IMG/VR virus record: IMGVR_UViG_3300003321_000240
Location: 1 to 42,965 of that record
DNA length: 42,965 bases
Reading direction: 5' to 3' (one strand)
From: a virus
Each line of letters begins with the position of its first letter. The stretch's first letter is position 1. The position numbers and the translations under genes are program-made. This document shows positions 21,748 through 29,758 of the stretch, in pieces. Below the pieces are notes generated by a model that was given only the letters and a program-made list of their open reading frames with translations, did no database searches and was not told where the DNA came from.

Positions 21748-22494
21748 ATGGCCCGTCAATTAACCCTAGCACAAGTTCGTAACAAGGTGAAAGCTGAGTG
21801 CGGAAAAAGCACTGATGCTTCATCTACGGCCCAGGACTCCGAGATCAACCAAATCATTGAGGATGTTCAAGGAATGCTTGCTGCTACAATTGATTGGCCG
21901 TTTCTTAAATGTCGTTGGGATAGCAGCTTGGTAGCGGGGGTTCGTTACCAGGCTTTCCCGACAACCGATGATCGTAACGTCGTAACGGCGATTAACTTCG
22001 AACGGCCCGTGACGTTAATGATTAAATGGAACATGATTTGGCAGCCGGTGGTTTACGGCATTGATGAGTATCCGGAGTTGAATTATATCGACTCTGATCG
22101 CAGTCAAGTGCTTGACCCAATTCAACGCTGGCAGTTTTCGGACGAGACTCAGTTTGAAGTTTGGCCTCGTCCTGCAAGCGCATCAGCATTACGTTTCATT
22201 GGCCAGCGGGCATTGACAAGCCTGCAAACTGGTGCAACAACTCCCCCAACATGGAACGACTCCGCAACGCTCGACCTTGATGATTTGCTTGTTACGTTCT
22301 ATGCCTCTGTTGAATACCTTCTTCGAGAAGAAAACCCTAAAGCCAAGCTTGTGGCCGAGAAAGCCGAGCGTCGCATGAGAATGCTGCAAGGCTCCTACCC
22401 GATTAGAAAAGAAACAATCTGTATTGGTCGCGGTAACCCGCTTGACCGTAAAGCTATTCGACAGGTTCCTTTGGTTCTTGTCGCTGGGCGATAA
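21748..22494 (+). CDS. Head-tail adaptor/connector protein
   Basis: 248 residues. The N-terminal helical part (LTLAQVRNKVKAECGK ... INQIIEDVQGMLAATIDWPF) is that of podovirus adaptor proteins such as P22 gp4-type connectors. A beta domain follows (RYQAFPTTDDRNVV ... FEVWPRPASASALRF) and then a C-terminal helical region (LDDLLVTFYASVEYLLREEN). It would bind below the portal and receive the tail. The match is by domain pattern and gene order, not by exact motif. Confidence 0.75.
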   Translation: MARQLTLAQVRNKVKAECGKSTDASSTAQDSEINQIIEDVQGMLAATIDWPFLKCRWDSSLVAGVRYQAFPTTDDRNVVTAINFERPVTLMIKWNMIWQPVVYGIDEYPELNYIDSDRSQVLDPIQRWQFSDETQFEVWPRPASASALRFIGQRALTSLQTGATTPPTWNDSATLDLDDLLVTFYASVEYLLREENPKAKLVAEKAERRMRMLQGSYPIRKETICIGRGNPLDRKAIRQVPLVLVAGR

Positions 22495-22500
22495 AATTAT

Positions 22501-23259
22501 ATGTCTACGCAAACAGTTTCAACATTAAATGGTGTTACGCAAACAGCCGGTGCCAGCGCAAGTTTGATTATCTCCGCAAACGCCTTGCCTAACCTACTGG
22601 CAATTACGGGTTATTGCAATGGTACAACCAACGCGCAATACTTCTTGCAGTTATTCAATCAAGCGACGGTTCCAGCAGATACGGCCGTTCCGTTGTATAG
22701 CTGGCAGGTTTTGGGGACCGACGGCTTTCTTTTCAACTTTCGTCCAGATGGATTGGACACTTCCAAACTTAAAGATGGAATCCTTAATCCTGCTAGTGGC
22801 CTTATTTTGTGCCTTTCTACAACTGAGGGAACGTTGACTATTGGGACAGGCAACATTACAATGGATGTGCAGGTCGACCTAGATTCTCCGCAAGGTATAA
22901 TCCCCATTCCGCAAACATTCGTTGGGGATACTACCACCGCTGTTGCCAGTTTAACAGTGGCGGCCGACCCGTCACAAAACAAGTTGGTAAGTTACAACGT
23001 AAAAAACAGCACCGGTGCTGACGGTTACTTAATGTTGTTTGCATACTCGAATCCGTCTACTGGTGCAGTGCCTTTACAGCAATGGAAGATAACTAATGGC
23101 ACAAGAGACCAACGTGTCTTTGGTGGCGGCTTTTTCCTGTCCCAGATTAAACCAACCGACCGGGTTGTGCATACGGGTATTTATCTTTATGGCTCATCGA
23201 CTACTCAAACTTTTACTGCTACTGCCGCTAATTGGAACATGCAAGCTAGTTATATCTAA
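22501..23259 (+). CDS. Beta-rich virion protein with internal duplication
   Basis: 252 residues made of two similar halves: residues about 30-70 (NAQYFLQLFNQATVPADTAV, then PLYSWQVLGTDG) resemble residues about 165-205 (DGYLMLFAYSNPSTGAVPLQ, then QWKITNGT). No signal peptide. Such duplicated beta-sandwich proteins are common among phage decoration or tail-accessory proteins; the specific role is unknown. The 3' end overlaps the next gene by 71 bp. Confidence 0.65.
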   Translation: MSTQTVSTLNGVTQTAGASASLIISANALPNLLAITGYCNGTTNAQYFLQLFNQATVPADTAVPLYSWQVLGTDGFLFNFRPDGLDTSKLKDGILNPASGLILCLSTTEGTLTIGTGNITMDVQVDLDSPQGIIPIPQTFVGDTTTAVASLTVAADPSQNKLVSYNVKNSTGADGYLMLFAYSNPSTGAVPLQQWKITNGTRDQRVFGGGFFLSQIKPTDRVVHTGIYLYGSSTTQTFTATAANWNMQASYI

Positions 23260-23446
23260 CGCACAAGAAACAAGCGTTACGTTAGATTGGAAAGTTCCAA
23301 CAAATTCGATCAGTGTACTTTTCGTAACAACAAACCTGACAACCGGCCCCTGGCTCTGGTATTCGAATGTCGAGCCTCCTTTTGCAACAGATATAACAAA
23401 TCAACAAGCCTTCTTTACGGTGTGGTGCATTAAAACAAATCTTTAA
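23189..23446 (+). CDS. Small secreted protein overlapping upstream gene
   Basis: From ATG 23189 the product begins MAHRLLKLLLLLPLIGTCKL, a strong signal sequence that could also be a lipoprotein signal if GTC acts as lipobox. The mature part (SVTLDWKVPTNSISVLFVTT, then GPWLWYSNVEPPF and QAFFTVW) looks like a single fibronectin-like repeat of a style frequent in Verrucomicrobiota. The signal-coding 71 bp lie out of frame inside the 3' end of the previous gene. The stop at 23446 is followed almost at once by the esterase gene. Probably exported; role unknown. Confidence 0.55.
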   Translation: MAHRLLKLLLLLPLIGTCKLVISNAQETSVTLDWKVPTNSISVLFVTTNLTTGPWLWYSNVEPPFATDITNQQAFFTVWCIKTNL

Positions 23447-23447
23447 A

Positions 23448-24755
23448 ATGAAAACGAAAATGAGCATGTTTTTTGCTGCTGCTTTATGGTTGTGGCCTGC
23501 GTTATTTACTAATGCCCAGCCAAATAGCGGGCCGTTTCCTGTTCCTTTTGGCAGCGCGGCGTTGCTGTCCAGCAACCAAGTAGTAAAGGACTGGCAACAT
23601 TTTGGGCCGGTATCGCAATCAAATCCGGGAAGTTTCGGCCTAGACGGCGGAACAACGATTGTAACCAACTTCATGTCTCGTGCGGGATATAGGCTTACCG
23701 ACGACTGCCGCGATTTAGTCTGCGTTTTTGATTTTAAGAATGGATTTTCAACCCCAAATCCAACCAACACTCTACACATCCACGCGGCATGGGAACGACC
23801 AGATGGGACAATCCAACCGATGACTTTTAACGGCCAATGGGACATAACCCTATCTGCTTTTGGTGTTGCTGTGAGCGACCCACTGCCAGAGTTTTTTAAC
23901 ACCAACACCATAATTTACATTAGGACATTTGGATGGACGGCAAATGGCAACAAATGGCCAATAGGTTATTTCGCCGGCAGTAGCAGTCCTGTTATTAATC
24001 ATGGTTCATACACTTCGGGCTCCAACAACATTGTAGACCAGACGTTAAATGGAAGCATCGCTGACGCGGTTGCCTATGGATATGCACCGCTGGCAATTTT
24101 CGGCACTGTTTCAAACTCTACACCAACACTTCCAAGGGCTTTAGTGTATGGAGATTCATTGAGCTGTCAGGCTGATGTTATTCAGTATCAACATAGCTAC
24201 ATCGAGAGGGCGTTTGCTATGCGTGGCCAATCTTACGTGAATCTTGCAATAAATGGGGGCGCAATTGAGGACGCGCTTACTAACGTTGGTAATGTTCTTT
24301 TGAATTATGTTGACCAGATATACGTCGAGCTTGGGAACAATAATTACCATGGGGATAGAGGAAGTAACAATACAAACACAATAGTTCAACTATACACCTC
24401 GCTTTTCAATCAAATATCCGCTCGGAAAAAGGGACTAGTAATCCAAACCATAGCTCCGTACACGACCTCCTCTGATGCTTGGACTACGACAAACGGACAA
24501 ACGGTTTTATCTACTGAAACAAACAGGGTTTTTCTAAACATGTGGCTCAGAAGCTATGTCACAAATCATCCAACTGCCGTTTTGGTTGATTTGGCGGATG
24601 CCTGCGAAACATCAAGGGATTCGGGTTTATGGAAAGTGTTAAATGGGAATGCTATAACGACGGACGGTCGGCACCCTCGGCCTCCGTATGGTCAGCTTGT
24701 TAGTACTAACATCCTACCTCAAATGCCCAATACATGGACTCCGTTTGTGCCATGA
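23448..24755 (+). CDS. Secreted SGNH/GDSL-type esterase
   Basis: 435 residues with a signal peptide (MKTKMSMFFAAALWLWPALF, cleavage after TNA). The catalytic half starts near residue 230: VYGDSLS (block I Ser), INGG (block II Gly), ELGNNN (block III Asn) and DGRHPRP (block V Asp-x-x-His), so all SGNH residues are present. The N-terminal half (about 200 residues) is beta-rich and may bind carbohydrate. Relatives remove acetyl or other acyl groups from cell-surface polysaccharide or peptidoglycan. In phages such enzymes are usually tail spikes without a signal peptide; this one appears to be exported, so it may remodel the host envelope during infection. Confidence 0.8.
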   Translation: MKTKMSMFFAAALWLWPALFTNAQPNSGPFPVPFGSAALLSSNQVVKDWQHFGPVSQSNPGSFGLDGGTTIVTNFMSRAGYRLTDDCRDLVCVFDFKNGFSTPNPTNTLHIHAAWERPDGTIQPMTFNGQWDITLSAFGVAVSDPLPEFFNTNTIIYIRTFGWTANGNKWPIGYFAGSSSPVINHGSYTSGSNNIVDQTLNGSIADAVAYGYAPLAIFGTVSNSTPTLPRALVYGDSLSCQADVIQYQHSYIERAFAMRGQSYVNLAINGGAIEDALTNVGNVLLNYVDQIYVELGNNNYHGDRGSNNTNTIVQLYTSLFNQISARKKGLVIQTIAPYTTSSDAWTTTNGQTVLSTETNRVFLNMWLRSYVTNHPTAVLVDLADACETSRDSGLWKVLNGNAITTDGRHPRPPYGQLVSTNILPQMPNTWTPFVP

Positions 24756-24964
24756 CCAACCTTATTCTAACTTGTCTAGTTTTTACCAACCTTCCTTATG
24801 GGGGTTTATGGCAAAAGTCAAACAACGTTTGGACAAACTCAAAAGGCTTCTCGATCAGTACAAACTATCATCCCTCAACCATTGCGGCATATCCACCTAA
24901 CATACAAAAGAAGCTTCCTCTCTTATTAAACGGCACTAACTACTTCAATGTAACAAACAAATGA
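24752..24964 (+). CDS. Small protein with N-terminal hydrophobic segment (70 aa)
   Basis: Begins MTNLILTCLVFTNLPYGGLW and continues as a Thr/Asn-rich chain. The ATG overlaps the TGA of the esterase and its own TGA overlaps the next ATG, so it is a genuine member of the operon. The short hydrophobic N terminus could be a signal peptide. Function unknown. Confidence 0.55.
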   Translation: MTNLILTCLVFTNLPYGGLWQKSNNVWTNSKGFSISTNYHPSTIAAYPPNIQKKLPLLLNGTNYFNVTNK

Positions 24965-25266
24965 CTCCTGAACGAGAAACAGAATTGTTTAGACGTCTTG
25001 AAGACACGTCAAAGCGCTGCGACGATATTTATAACGTCCTTGCTGGTGACGGTCTTCATGAGAAACAAGGGTTAATCGGAAGGGTGAAACAAAACGAGAA
25101 CGACATTGACAATATGGACGACGTTCTTAATGATGAAAAGAAGGGCGTTGTGCCTAGGTTGGAAAAAGCTGAAAGTTTTATCTTTCGCGCTACAATCACG
25201 GTTGGAACAATCACTACAGTTTGTATCGTGCTTGGCTGGGTGGTTGAGTTGATAATTAAGCACTAA
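24961..25266 (+). CDS. XhlA-like coiled-coil membrane protein (lysis cassette)
   Basis: 101 residues: a charged coiled coil (ETELFRRLEDTSKRCDDIYN, then LIGRVKQNENDIDNMDD) followed by one C-terminal transmembrane helix (ATITVGTITTVCIVLGWVVE). This coiled-coil-plus-tail-anchor layout is that of XhlA-type accessory lysis proteins which act with a holin. It starts the lysis cassette, 22 bp before the holin. Confidence 0.65.
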   Translation: MTPERETELFRRLEDTSKRCDDIYNVLAGDGLHEKQGLIGRVKQNENDIDNMDDVLNDEKKGVVPRLEKAESFIFRATITVGTITTVCIVLGWVVELIIKH

Positions 25267-25288
25267 AAGAAAAGAAAGGAAAGTAAAA

Positions 25289-25561
25289 ATGAAATGGTTA
25301 ACTCCGGATGTTGTGCAGGGTGTTCTTCGCCACTTGCTTACTTTTGGTGGCGGCATCTTGGTGGCAAACGGGCATGCTACTGCTGAACAAATTAACTCTA
25401 TCGGTGCTGCCTTGGCAGACCCACAATTGATTGGAGGTGTTGCTGCCGTTGTGGGCATTATTATGAGTTATTTTCATAAACAGGACGTGGCGGGGAAGCT
25501 GGCCGATGCGACGGCTCCGTCTGTAACAGTGAGTACGTCTACTAGCACCGTTGCTAAATGA
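25289..25561 (+). CDS. Holin, Pam3 gp28-like
   Basis: 90 residues starting MKWLTPDVVQGVLRHLLTFG then GGILVANGHAT, a pattern I associate with the Pam3 gp28 holin family (helix, R-H-L-L-T, GG-x-L-V-x-x-G). A second hydrophobic stretch (LIGGVAAVVGIIMSYF) gives two membrane passes, and the C terminus is Thr/Ser-rich. A strong purine-rich ribosome site (AAAGGAAAG) precedes the ATG. It would permeabilise the inner membrane at lysis time. Confidence 0.75.
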   Translation: MKWLTPDVVQGVLRHLLTFGGGILVANGHATAEQINSIGAALADPQLIGGVAAVVGIIMSYFHKQDVAGKLADATAPSVTVSTSTSTVAK

Positions 25562-25656
25562 ACATCTTCTGGCTATTCACAGGAACGGTTTGCGCACTTG
25601 GTGCTTTAGCGTTGGGTGCCTTTTCGTTCCTGTGTTTTAGCTGGATTAAGTTATGA
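25558..25656 (+). CDS. 32-residue membrane peptide in lysis cassette
   Basis: MNIFWLFTGTVCALGALALG followed by AFSFLCFSWIKL: a single hydrophobic helix. The ATG overlaps the holin stop and its TGA overlaps the next ATG (ATGA on both sides), strongly suggesting a real gene. It may be an antiholin, pinholin-type partner or spanin helper; unproven. Confidence 0.6.
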   Translation: MNIFWLFTGTVCALGALALGAFSFLCFSWIKL

Positions 25657-25862
25657 TTAGTAGTATTTTGCAGTTGTTGGTTTTGTTACTGCCAGTGATT
25701 CTTACTGCGATTGCGCAGCATAACAGTGCAGCAAACAAGCTTTCTAGAACGAACGAACGCATAGATGAAGACATTGCGAAACATAACGCCGCTGATATTA
25801 CTTTGCTTGTTAATGATGCTCTTAGCAAGTTGCCGGACGCGGACGGTAGTAATAAGCAGTGA
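25653..25862 (+). CDS. Inner-membrane spanin (Rz-like)
   Basis: 69 residues: an N-terminal transmembrane helix (ISSILQLLVLLLPVILTAIA) then a polar helical periplasmic part (ANKLSRTNERIDEDIAKHNA). Type II membrane topology and a following lipoprotein gene that begins inside it in another frame are the hallmarks of Rz/Rz1 pairs. It would join inner and outer membranes at the last step of lysis, implying a diderm host. Confidence 0.7.
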   Translation: MISSILQLLVLLLPVILTAIAQHNSAANKLSRTNERIDEDIAKHNAADITLLVNDALSKLPDADGSNKQ

Positions 25863-25965
25863 TCGCGTGATTAAGTACGACGGGACGAATTACATCGTGC
25901 CGCCTGCTGTAATGCAGGACATTTTGAAACGCCTTGATCGGTTGACGGTTACAAACCAGCCATGA
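25765..25965 (+). CDS. Outer-membrane spanin lipoprotein (Rz1-like)
   Basis: 66 residues with signal MKTLRNITPLILLCLLMMLL and lipobox LLASC (Cys23), leaving a mature lipoprotein of about 44 residues. The gene overlaps the 3' part of the inner-membrane spanin gene by 98 bp in a different frame and continues past its stop. Together with that gene it makes a typical overlapping two-component spanin. Confidence 0.75.
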   Translation: MKTLRNITPLILLCLLMMLLASCRTRTVVISSDRVIKYDGTNYIVPPAVMQDILKRLDRLTVTNQP

Positions 25966-26462
25966 CGCCTTTTCTTATTAACGGTGTTTTGATTACTGAT
26001 GCTATTGACATAGTTCAGAATAATCAAAATCTTGTCGTAACTAGGGCGGACGGCTCTAAGCGTCAGTTCGGCTTCCCTTCTTACGATCTCGCGTTGTTTA
26101 ATTACACCAAGATTGTTGGGCAAGTGTCTGGGTCTAATGCTACTTCAATTTATACAATCTCGCCGAATCCGTTTGACTTTGGCCCAACAAGCGCAACTAA
26201 TCCGATTACGATTTCTGGCTACGGGTTCCAATCCGGCACGATTGGCAGCATGTTCATTGAAGACCTGATTGGCGGACAAGATAGCAACGGTTACCAAATG
26301 GCTTGCACTTACATTAGCTCGCAAACCATTACAGCTGTTTTCTTTGCTGTGAACGATGCACAGTTAGCGGCGAACATGATGATTTACTATCAAGACTCGA
26401 ACGGGGTAAAAACCGCACCTATTTACGGCACGGTTTCCGGCACTGTTTTCACCATTAGCTGA
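25962..26462 (+). CDS. IPT/Ig-like virion protein (166 aa)
   Basis: After an N-terminal segment (FLINGVLITDAIDIVQNNQN), a beta-sandwich typical of IPT/TIG domains is visible: ISPNPFDFGPTSATNPITIS then GYGFQSGTIGSMFIED. Such domains decorate phage tails and heads. It overlaps the spanin stop by ATGA and precedes the tail nozzle genes by one base, so a tail accessory role is likely. Confidence 0.6.
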   Translation: MTPFLINGVLITDAIDIVQNNQNLVVTRADGSKRQFGFPSYDLALFNYTKIVGQVSGSNATSIYTISPNPFDFGPTSATNPITISGYGFQSGTIGSMFIEDLIGGQDSNGYQMACTYISSQTITAVFFAVNDAQLAANMMIYYQDSNGVKTAPIYGTVSGTVFTIS

Positions 26463-26463
26463 T

Positions 26464-28107
26464 ATGCCTTACATTTCGTTTAGTAATTGGAAGTACGGGC
26501 TTGACACTCGACGCTCAGAGTTGACAAGTCAGCCTGGCACGTTGCTTGCATTGACTGATGCTGTAGTTAACGAAGGCGCAGAGATCGAGAACCGAAAGGC
26601 GTTTAACCAAGCGAGTGTTGCCGCGGCAAGTACGTTTGGTCTGGAGACTGTTTCTTCCGGCTTGCTGACTTTCGGTTCTATCGCTGACCCAGGTGGGTGG
26701 ACAAGCCCAGTTTCTTATCAAAGGTTGCAGCATCCCGCAGTTATTAACGGTGCGTCTTTTAATGCGACGTATCACACGATGACTGCTGTCAACTGCTCCA
26801 CAAGCTTTGGCGGTAATGCTTGGGTAGTGGCGACGTTCTCTGATGGCAATACTTACGCTTATTACAACGGCACGCCTATTTATGCGTGGTATGCCGGAAC
26901 TGTTTTGCGTGGTTTGGAGGCTGTTGACAAGCTAGCTACAATTCTGAACACGAATATCGCAGCAGTTTCTGGGTTTCATGTTTCCACGTTAACGACAGGT
27001 GGCGGCACTTCCTATTTCGATTTTTGGTCTGATGTTGGATTAAGCTACGCAGCTGTCATTGGCGATGCGAGTGGCACAGTAACGAACACTGATTACATTC
27101 AATCGGTAACGTCGGGTAGCGGGACTTTGACAGTTCAGCAAATGTTTAATAACGTTTCTGCGGTTAGCGGCGTTCAGGCAACAGGCTCCTTTTGGATTAC
27201 GGGAGGCTCGACAGGCAGCGTGACTTCGATTAAAGTTAATAGTGTTACGATTACGTCCGGCACCGTTAACTTTAATACCAACGTTACTCAAACTGCCGCC
27301 GATATCTGCTCGAACATTAACAGCTTTTTGAGTTCGCCGGATTACACGGCCTCGTATAACAGTCCAGACGGTAAAGTGGCGCAAGTGGTTATTTCTGCTA
27401 ACGTTACTGGCACTTCGCCCAACGGCTTTGTTATTCAAGTCAACGCTAGTGGTGATTTTTGTGTTGATAACACGATAATTGATTTCTCAAAAGGCTCACC
27501 GGCTAACGGAGCAACGTGCACGAACATCACTCCCGCTGGCGGTGCGAATATCATTAACGGCGGGCCTCCTACTTTAGCCGGTACCAACTATGCACAATGG
27601 GCAGCCGATATCGCAACAAACATTAGAGCGTACAGTGGCACATCCGGATATACGGCTGTTGCGATCACGCCTGTTGGCGGGGTCAGTGCGAGTGCCGTTG
27701 TTATTAGCAAACTGGTTAGAAACAGCAACGATTCTATTCCGGCTACGGTTGCGGTAACAACGAGCAGTGGAACGCCTACTGACGCACATAGTGTTAATGT
27801 TACGACGAACACGCCGATCAATGTTGTTTTAGCCGTTCCTGCAAGTCAAACAGTCGGTGGCAATCAATCTATTCTGGAAAGTCTAAACGTTATTGGAGGC
27901 ACTGCTCCTTATACGTATCTTTGGTTTTTCACCGATACGGTAGGAACGTGGTCAATTGGAAGCCCTACAGCAGCTTCGACTACCGTTGTTTTCCAAAAAG
28001 GCCAACAACCCGCTACAGGAAGTGCAACACTGCAATGCAGAATAACGGACAGTTCTCCTGCCGGAAACACCGTGCTTAGTCCTTTAATCCATCTTACTAA
28101 GAACTAA
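26464..28107 (+). CDS. Tail nozzle N-terminal component with repeat and Ig-like domains
   Basis: 547 residues. The opening (MPYISFSNWKYGLDTRRSEL, then TSQPGTLLALTDAVVNEGAE) is the start pattern of podovirus tail nozzle/stabilisation proteins. Three related repeats follow, each with a helix such as QWAADIATNIRAYSGTSGYT and a beta hairpin, and the last 90 residues are an Ig/PKD-like domain (APYTYLWFFTDTVGTWSIGS). The rest of the nozzle appears to be encoded by the next gene, which starts in the final codon here. The inserted repeats are unusual for the family. Confidence 0.7.
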   Translation: MPYISFSNWKYGLDTRRSELTSQPGTLLALTDAVVNEGAEIENRKAFNQASVAAASTFGLETVSSGLLTFGSIADPGGWTSPVSYQRLQHPAVINGASFNATYHTMTAVNCSTSFGGNAWVVATFSDGNTYAYYNGTPIYAWYAGTVLRGLEAVDKLATILNTNIAAVSGFHVSTLTTGGGTSYFDFWSDVGLSYAAVIGDASGTVTNTDYIQSVTSGSGTLTVQQMFNNVSAVSGVQATGSFWITGGSTGSVTSIKVNSVTITSGTVNFNTNVTQTAADICSNINSFLSSPDYTASYNSPDGKVAQVVISANVTGTSPNGFVIQVNASGDFCVDNTIIDFSKGSPANGATCTNITPAGGANIINGGPPTLAGTNYAQWAADIATNIRAYSGTSGYTAVAITPVGGVSASAVVISKLVRNSNDSIPATVAVTTSSGTPTDAHSVNVTTNTPINVVLAVPASQTVGGNQSILESLNVIGGTAPYTYLWFFTDTVGTWSIGSPTAASTTVVFQKGQQPATGSATLQCRITDSSPAGNTVLSPLIHLTKN

Positions 28108-29372
28108 TGGCCACAAATACTTATTCTTATAACGGCACAGCCTCCAGCCTTGCTGGCGGTGTTGCGGCTGTTGCCGGGCAAGGAAATCGTTATCGGGTTA
28201 CGTTTGGTGGCACCTGGGCACAAGGCAATGGTTACCAGTTTTCGCTTGTTACAGCAGCGCAGACGATTACTTTAGGGCAGGGGCGTGTAACAGGAACTGT
28301 TCCGAGTTCTGCCATTACGCTTTACGGGAGGGTACAGTTTGTTGCCGGCTCTTACTGGTACGGCTCAGATAACGCTGATTCAACTGGCTGGGAATTGCAG
28401 GCTCCTGGAGCGTTCAAAATCTTGGTTACAAATCAGAGTCAACAAGCTGAAACTTTGTTAGCGTTAAGTGCATATCAAGGTAGAGTTGCGTTGTTTTCAA
28501 GACTTACCGCTCAAATCTGGTCTATTGATGCCGACCCAACAAACATTACCCAGAATCAAGTGCTTTCGACGGCTGGCACGGTGTCGGCCTTTGGGGTTCA
28601 GGGAATCGGTGACTTCGATGTGTTTTTTGTTAACAATTCCGGTGTTCGTAGTTTGCGCGCAAGAGAAACAACCTTGAATGCTTTTGTTACTGATATCGGT
28701 AGCGCAATCGACTCATTGGTACAGGCCGCAGTAGCTGGGCAAACGCAAACTCAACTAAACGGAATTGTCTCAATTGTCGAGCCGTCGGTTAATCGAGTAA
28801 TGATCTACTTTCCTTCGACTGGGGTTTGGTACGTTTTGAGCTACTTCCCGGCAACAAAGATTATTGCGTGGTCGTCTTATACGTCAAGCGTGCATGCTCT
28901 GGGAACATTCACTTCAGTCGGGCAGCCTAAGATATACAATTCGATTGTTTTCTTTCGCGGGACGATTAGTGGAACGAATTATGTTTTTAGCTATGGAACG
29001 CCTGATGGCACGTCAACTAATATGTATGACGACACCGTGCCGATTGTTACAATGCCTTGGCTTGACTTGAAAGCACCGGGAAAAAGGAAGAAAGCACGCG
29101 GTGTGGACGTGATTGGCAAAGGTCAATGGAGCATTTATGGAAGTATGGATTTTAACGGGGTTAACGGTGGAGCAAGTCTCAAAACCATTGCGAGTCAATT
29201 GAACGCAGGTTCAAATAACGACTTCGCAACATCCCAAAAAGACATGCTTGCTTGGAGTGATGATGGTTATCACGTGCAGTTGCAAGCTAAAGGCGACTCG
29301 ACGGCGTATCCCGGTGCGTTAAAGAAACTTAGTGAATTAGTATTCTACTACCTAGAAGCAGGTGAAAAATGA
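28107..29372 (+). CDS. Tail nozzle C-terminal component (beta-propeller-like)
   Basis: 421 residues. Sequence such as VALFSRLTAQIWSIDADPTN, FGVQGIGDFDVFFVNNSGVR and SVNRVMIYFPSTGVWYVLSY has the repeated blade-like pattern of podovirus tail tubular B/nozzle proteins. The C terminus (WSIYGSMDFNGV ... LSELVFYYLEAG) also matches. It shares one base with the previous gene's stop. Together the two genes probably build one nozzle. Confidence 0.75.
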   Translation: MATNTYSYNGTASSLAGGVAAVAGQGNRYRVTFGGTWAQGNGYQFSLVTAAQTITLGQGRVTGTVPSSAITLYGRVQFVAGSYWYGSDNADSTGWELQAPGAFKILVTNQSQQAETLLALSAYQGRVALFSRLTAQIWSIDADPTNITQNQVLSTAGTVSAFGVQGIGDFDVFFVNNSGVRSLRARETTLNAFVTDIGSAIDSLVQAAVAGQTQTQLNGIVSIVEPSVNRVMIYFPSTGVWYVLSYFPATKIIAWSSYTSSVHALGTFTSVGQPKIYNSIVFFRGTISGTNYVFSYGTPDGTSTNMYDDTVPIVTMPWLDLKAPGKRKKARGVDVIGKGQWSIYGSMDFNGVNGGASLKTIASQLNAGSNNDFATSQKDMLAWSDDGYHVQLQAKGDSTAYPGALKKLSELVFYYLEAGEK

Positions 29373-29755
29373 ATGAAGTCATTACTATCAGGCCCGTCAG
29401 AGAAGAAGACATGCCAATGCTTGTCAAAAACGCAGAAGCCGATAAGCACGCGGGGGTTTATTTACCTACGCATGTTTCTGTTAAACACACGAAAGATGAA
29501 AACGGTCAATCAGTTGAAGAAATCGTTGGGTATCTCTCCATTGGAGTCTTCCCAACGATTCTGTGTTGGCAGCATAGTGAAAAGGTCGGGCCGATTGACT
29601 CTATGCGAATACTTGGTTTTCTTGAAGGCGCACTTTGCAATAGTAAGGCAATCTGCATTCCGTGCGATCCGGAGAGTCCGTACAACAAACTCCTGCCAAA
29701 AGCCGGTTATATCGAGTACACCAAACAAGTAAAACTTTACATAAAGGTACAATAA
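29369..29755 (+). CDS. GNAT acetyltransferase-like protein in tail/ejection module
   Basis: 128 residues with a GNAT-like start (ITIRPVREEDMPMLVKNAEA), a beta strand (EEIVGYLSIGVFP) and a C-terminal PYNKLLPKAGYIEYTKQVKL that looks like the last strand-helix of GNAT. The acetyl-CoA pyrophosphate loop (R/Q-x-x-G-x-G/A) is not obvious, so catalytic activity is uncertain. A GNAT-like gene at this place, between nozzle and ejection genes, is common in T7-like podoviruses. Confidence 0.7.
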   Translation: MNEVITIRPVREEDMPMLVKNAEADKHAGVYLPTHVSVKHTKDENGQSVEEIVGYLSIGVFPTILCWQHSEKVGPIDSMRILGFLEGALCNSKAICIPCDPESPYNKLLPKAGYIEYTKQVKLYIKVQ

Positions 29756-29758
29756 AAT

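Noticed and set aside
22745-22761. Additional GTCC...GGAC copy
   Set aside because: The spacing is nine bases and the flanks do not match; it falls inside a conserved-looking coding segment, so it is probably chance.
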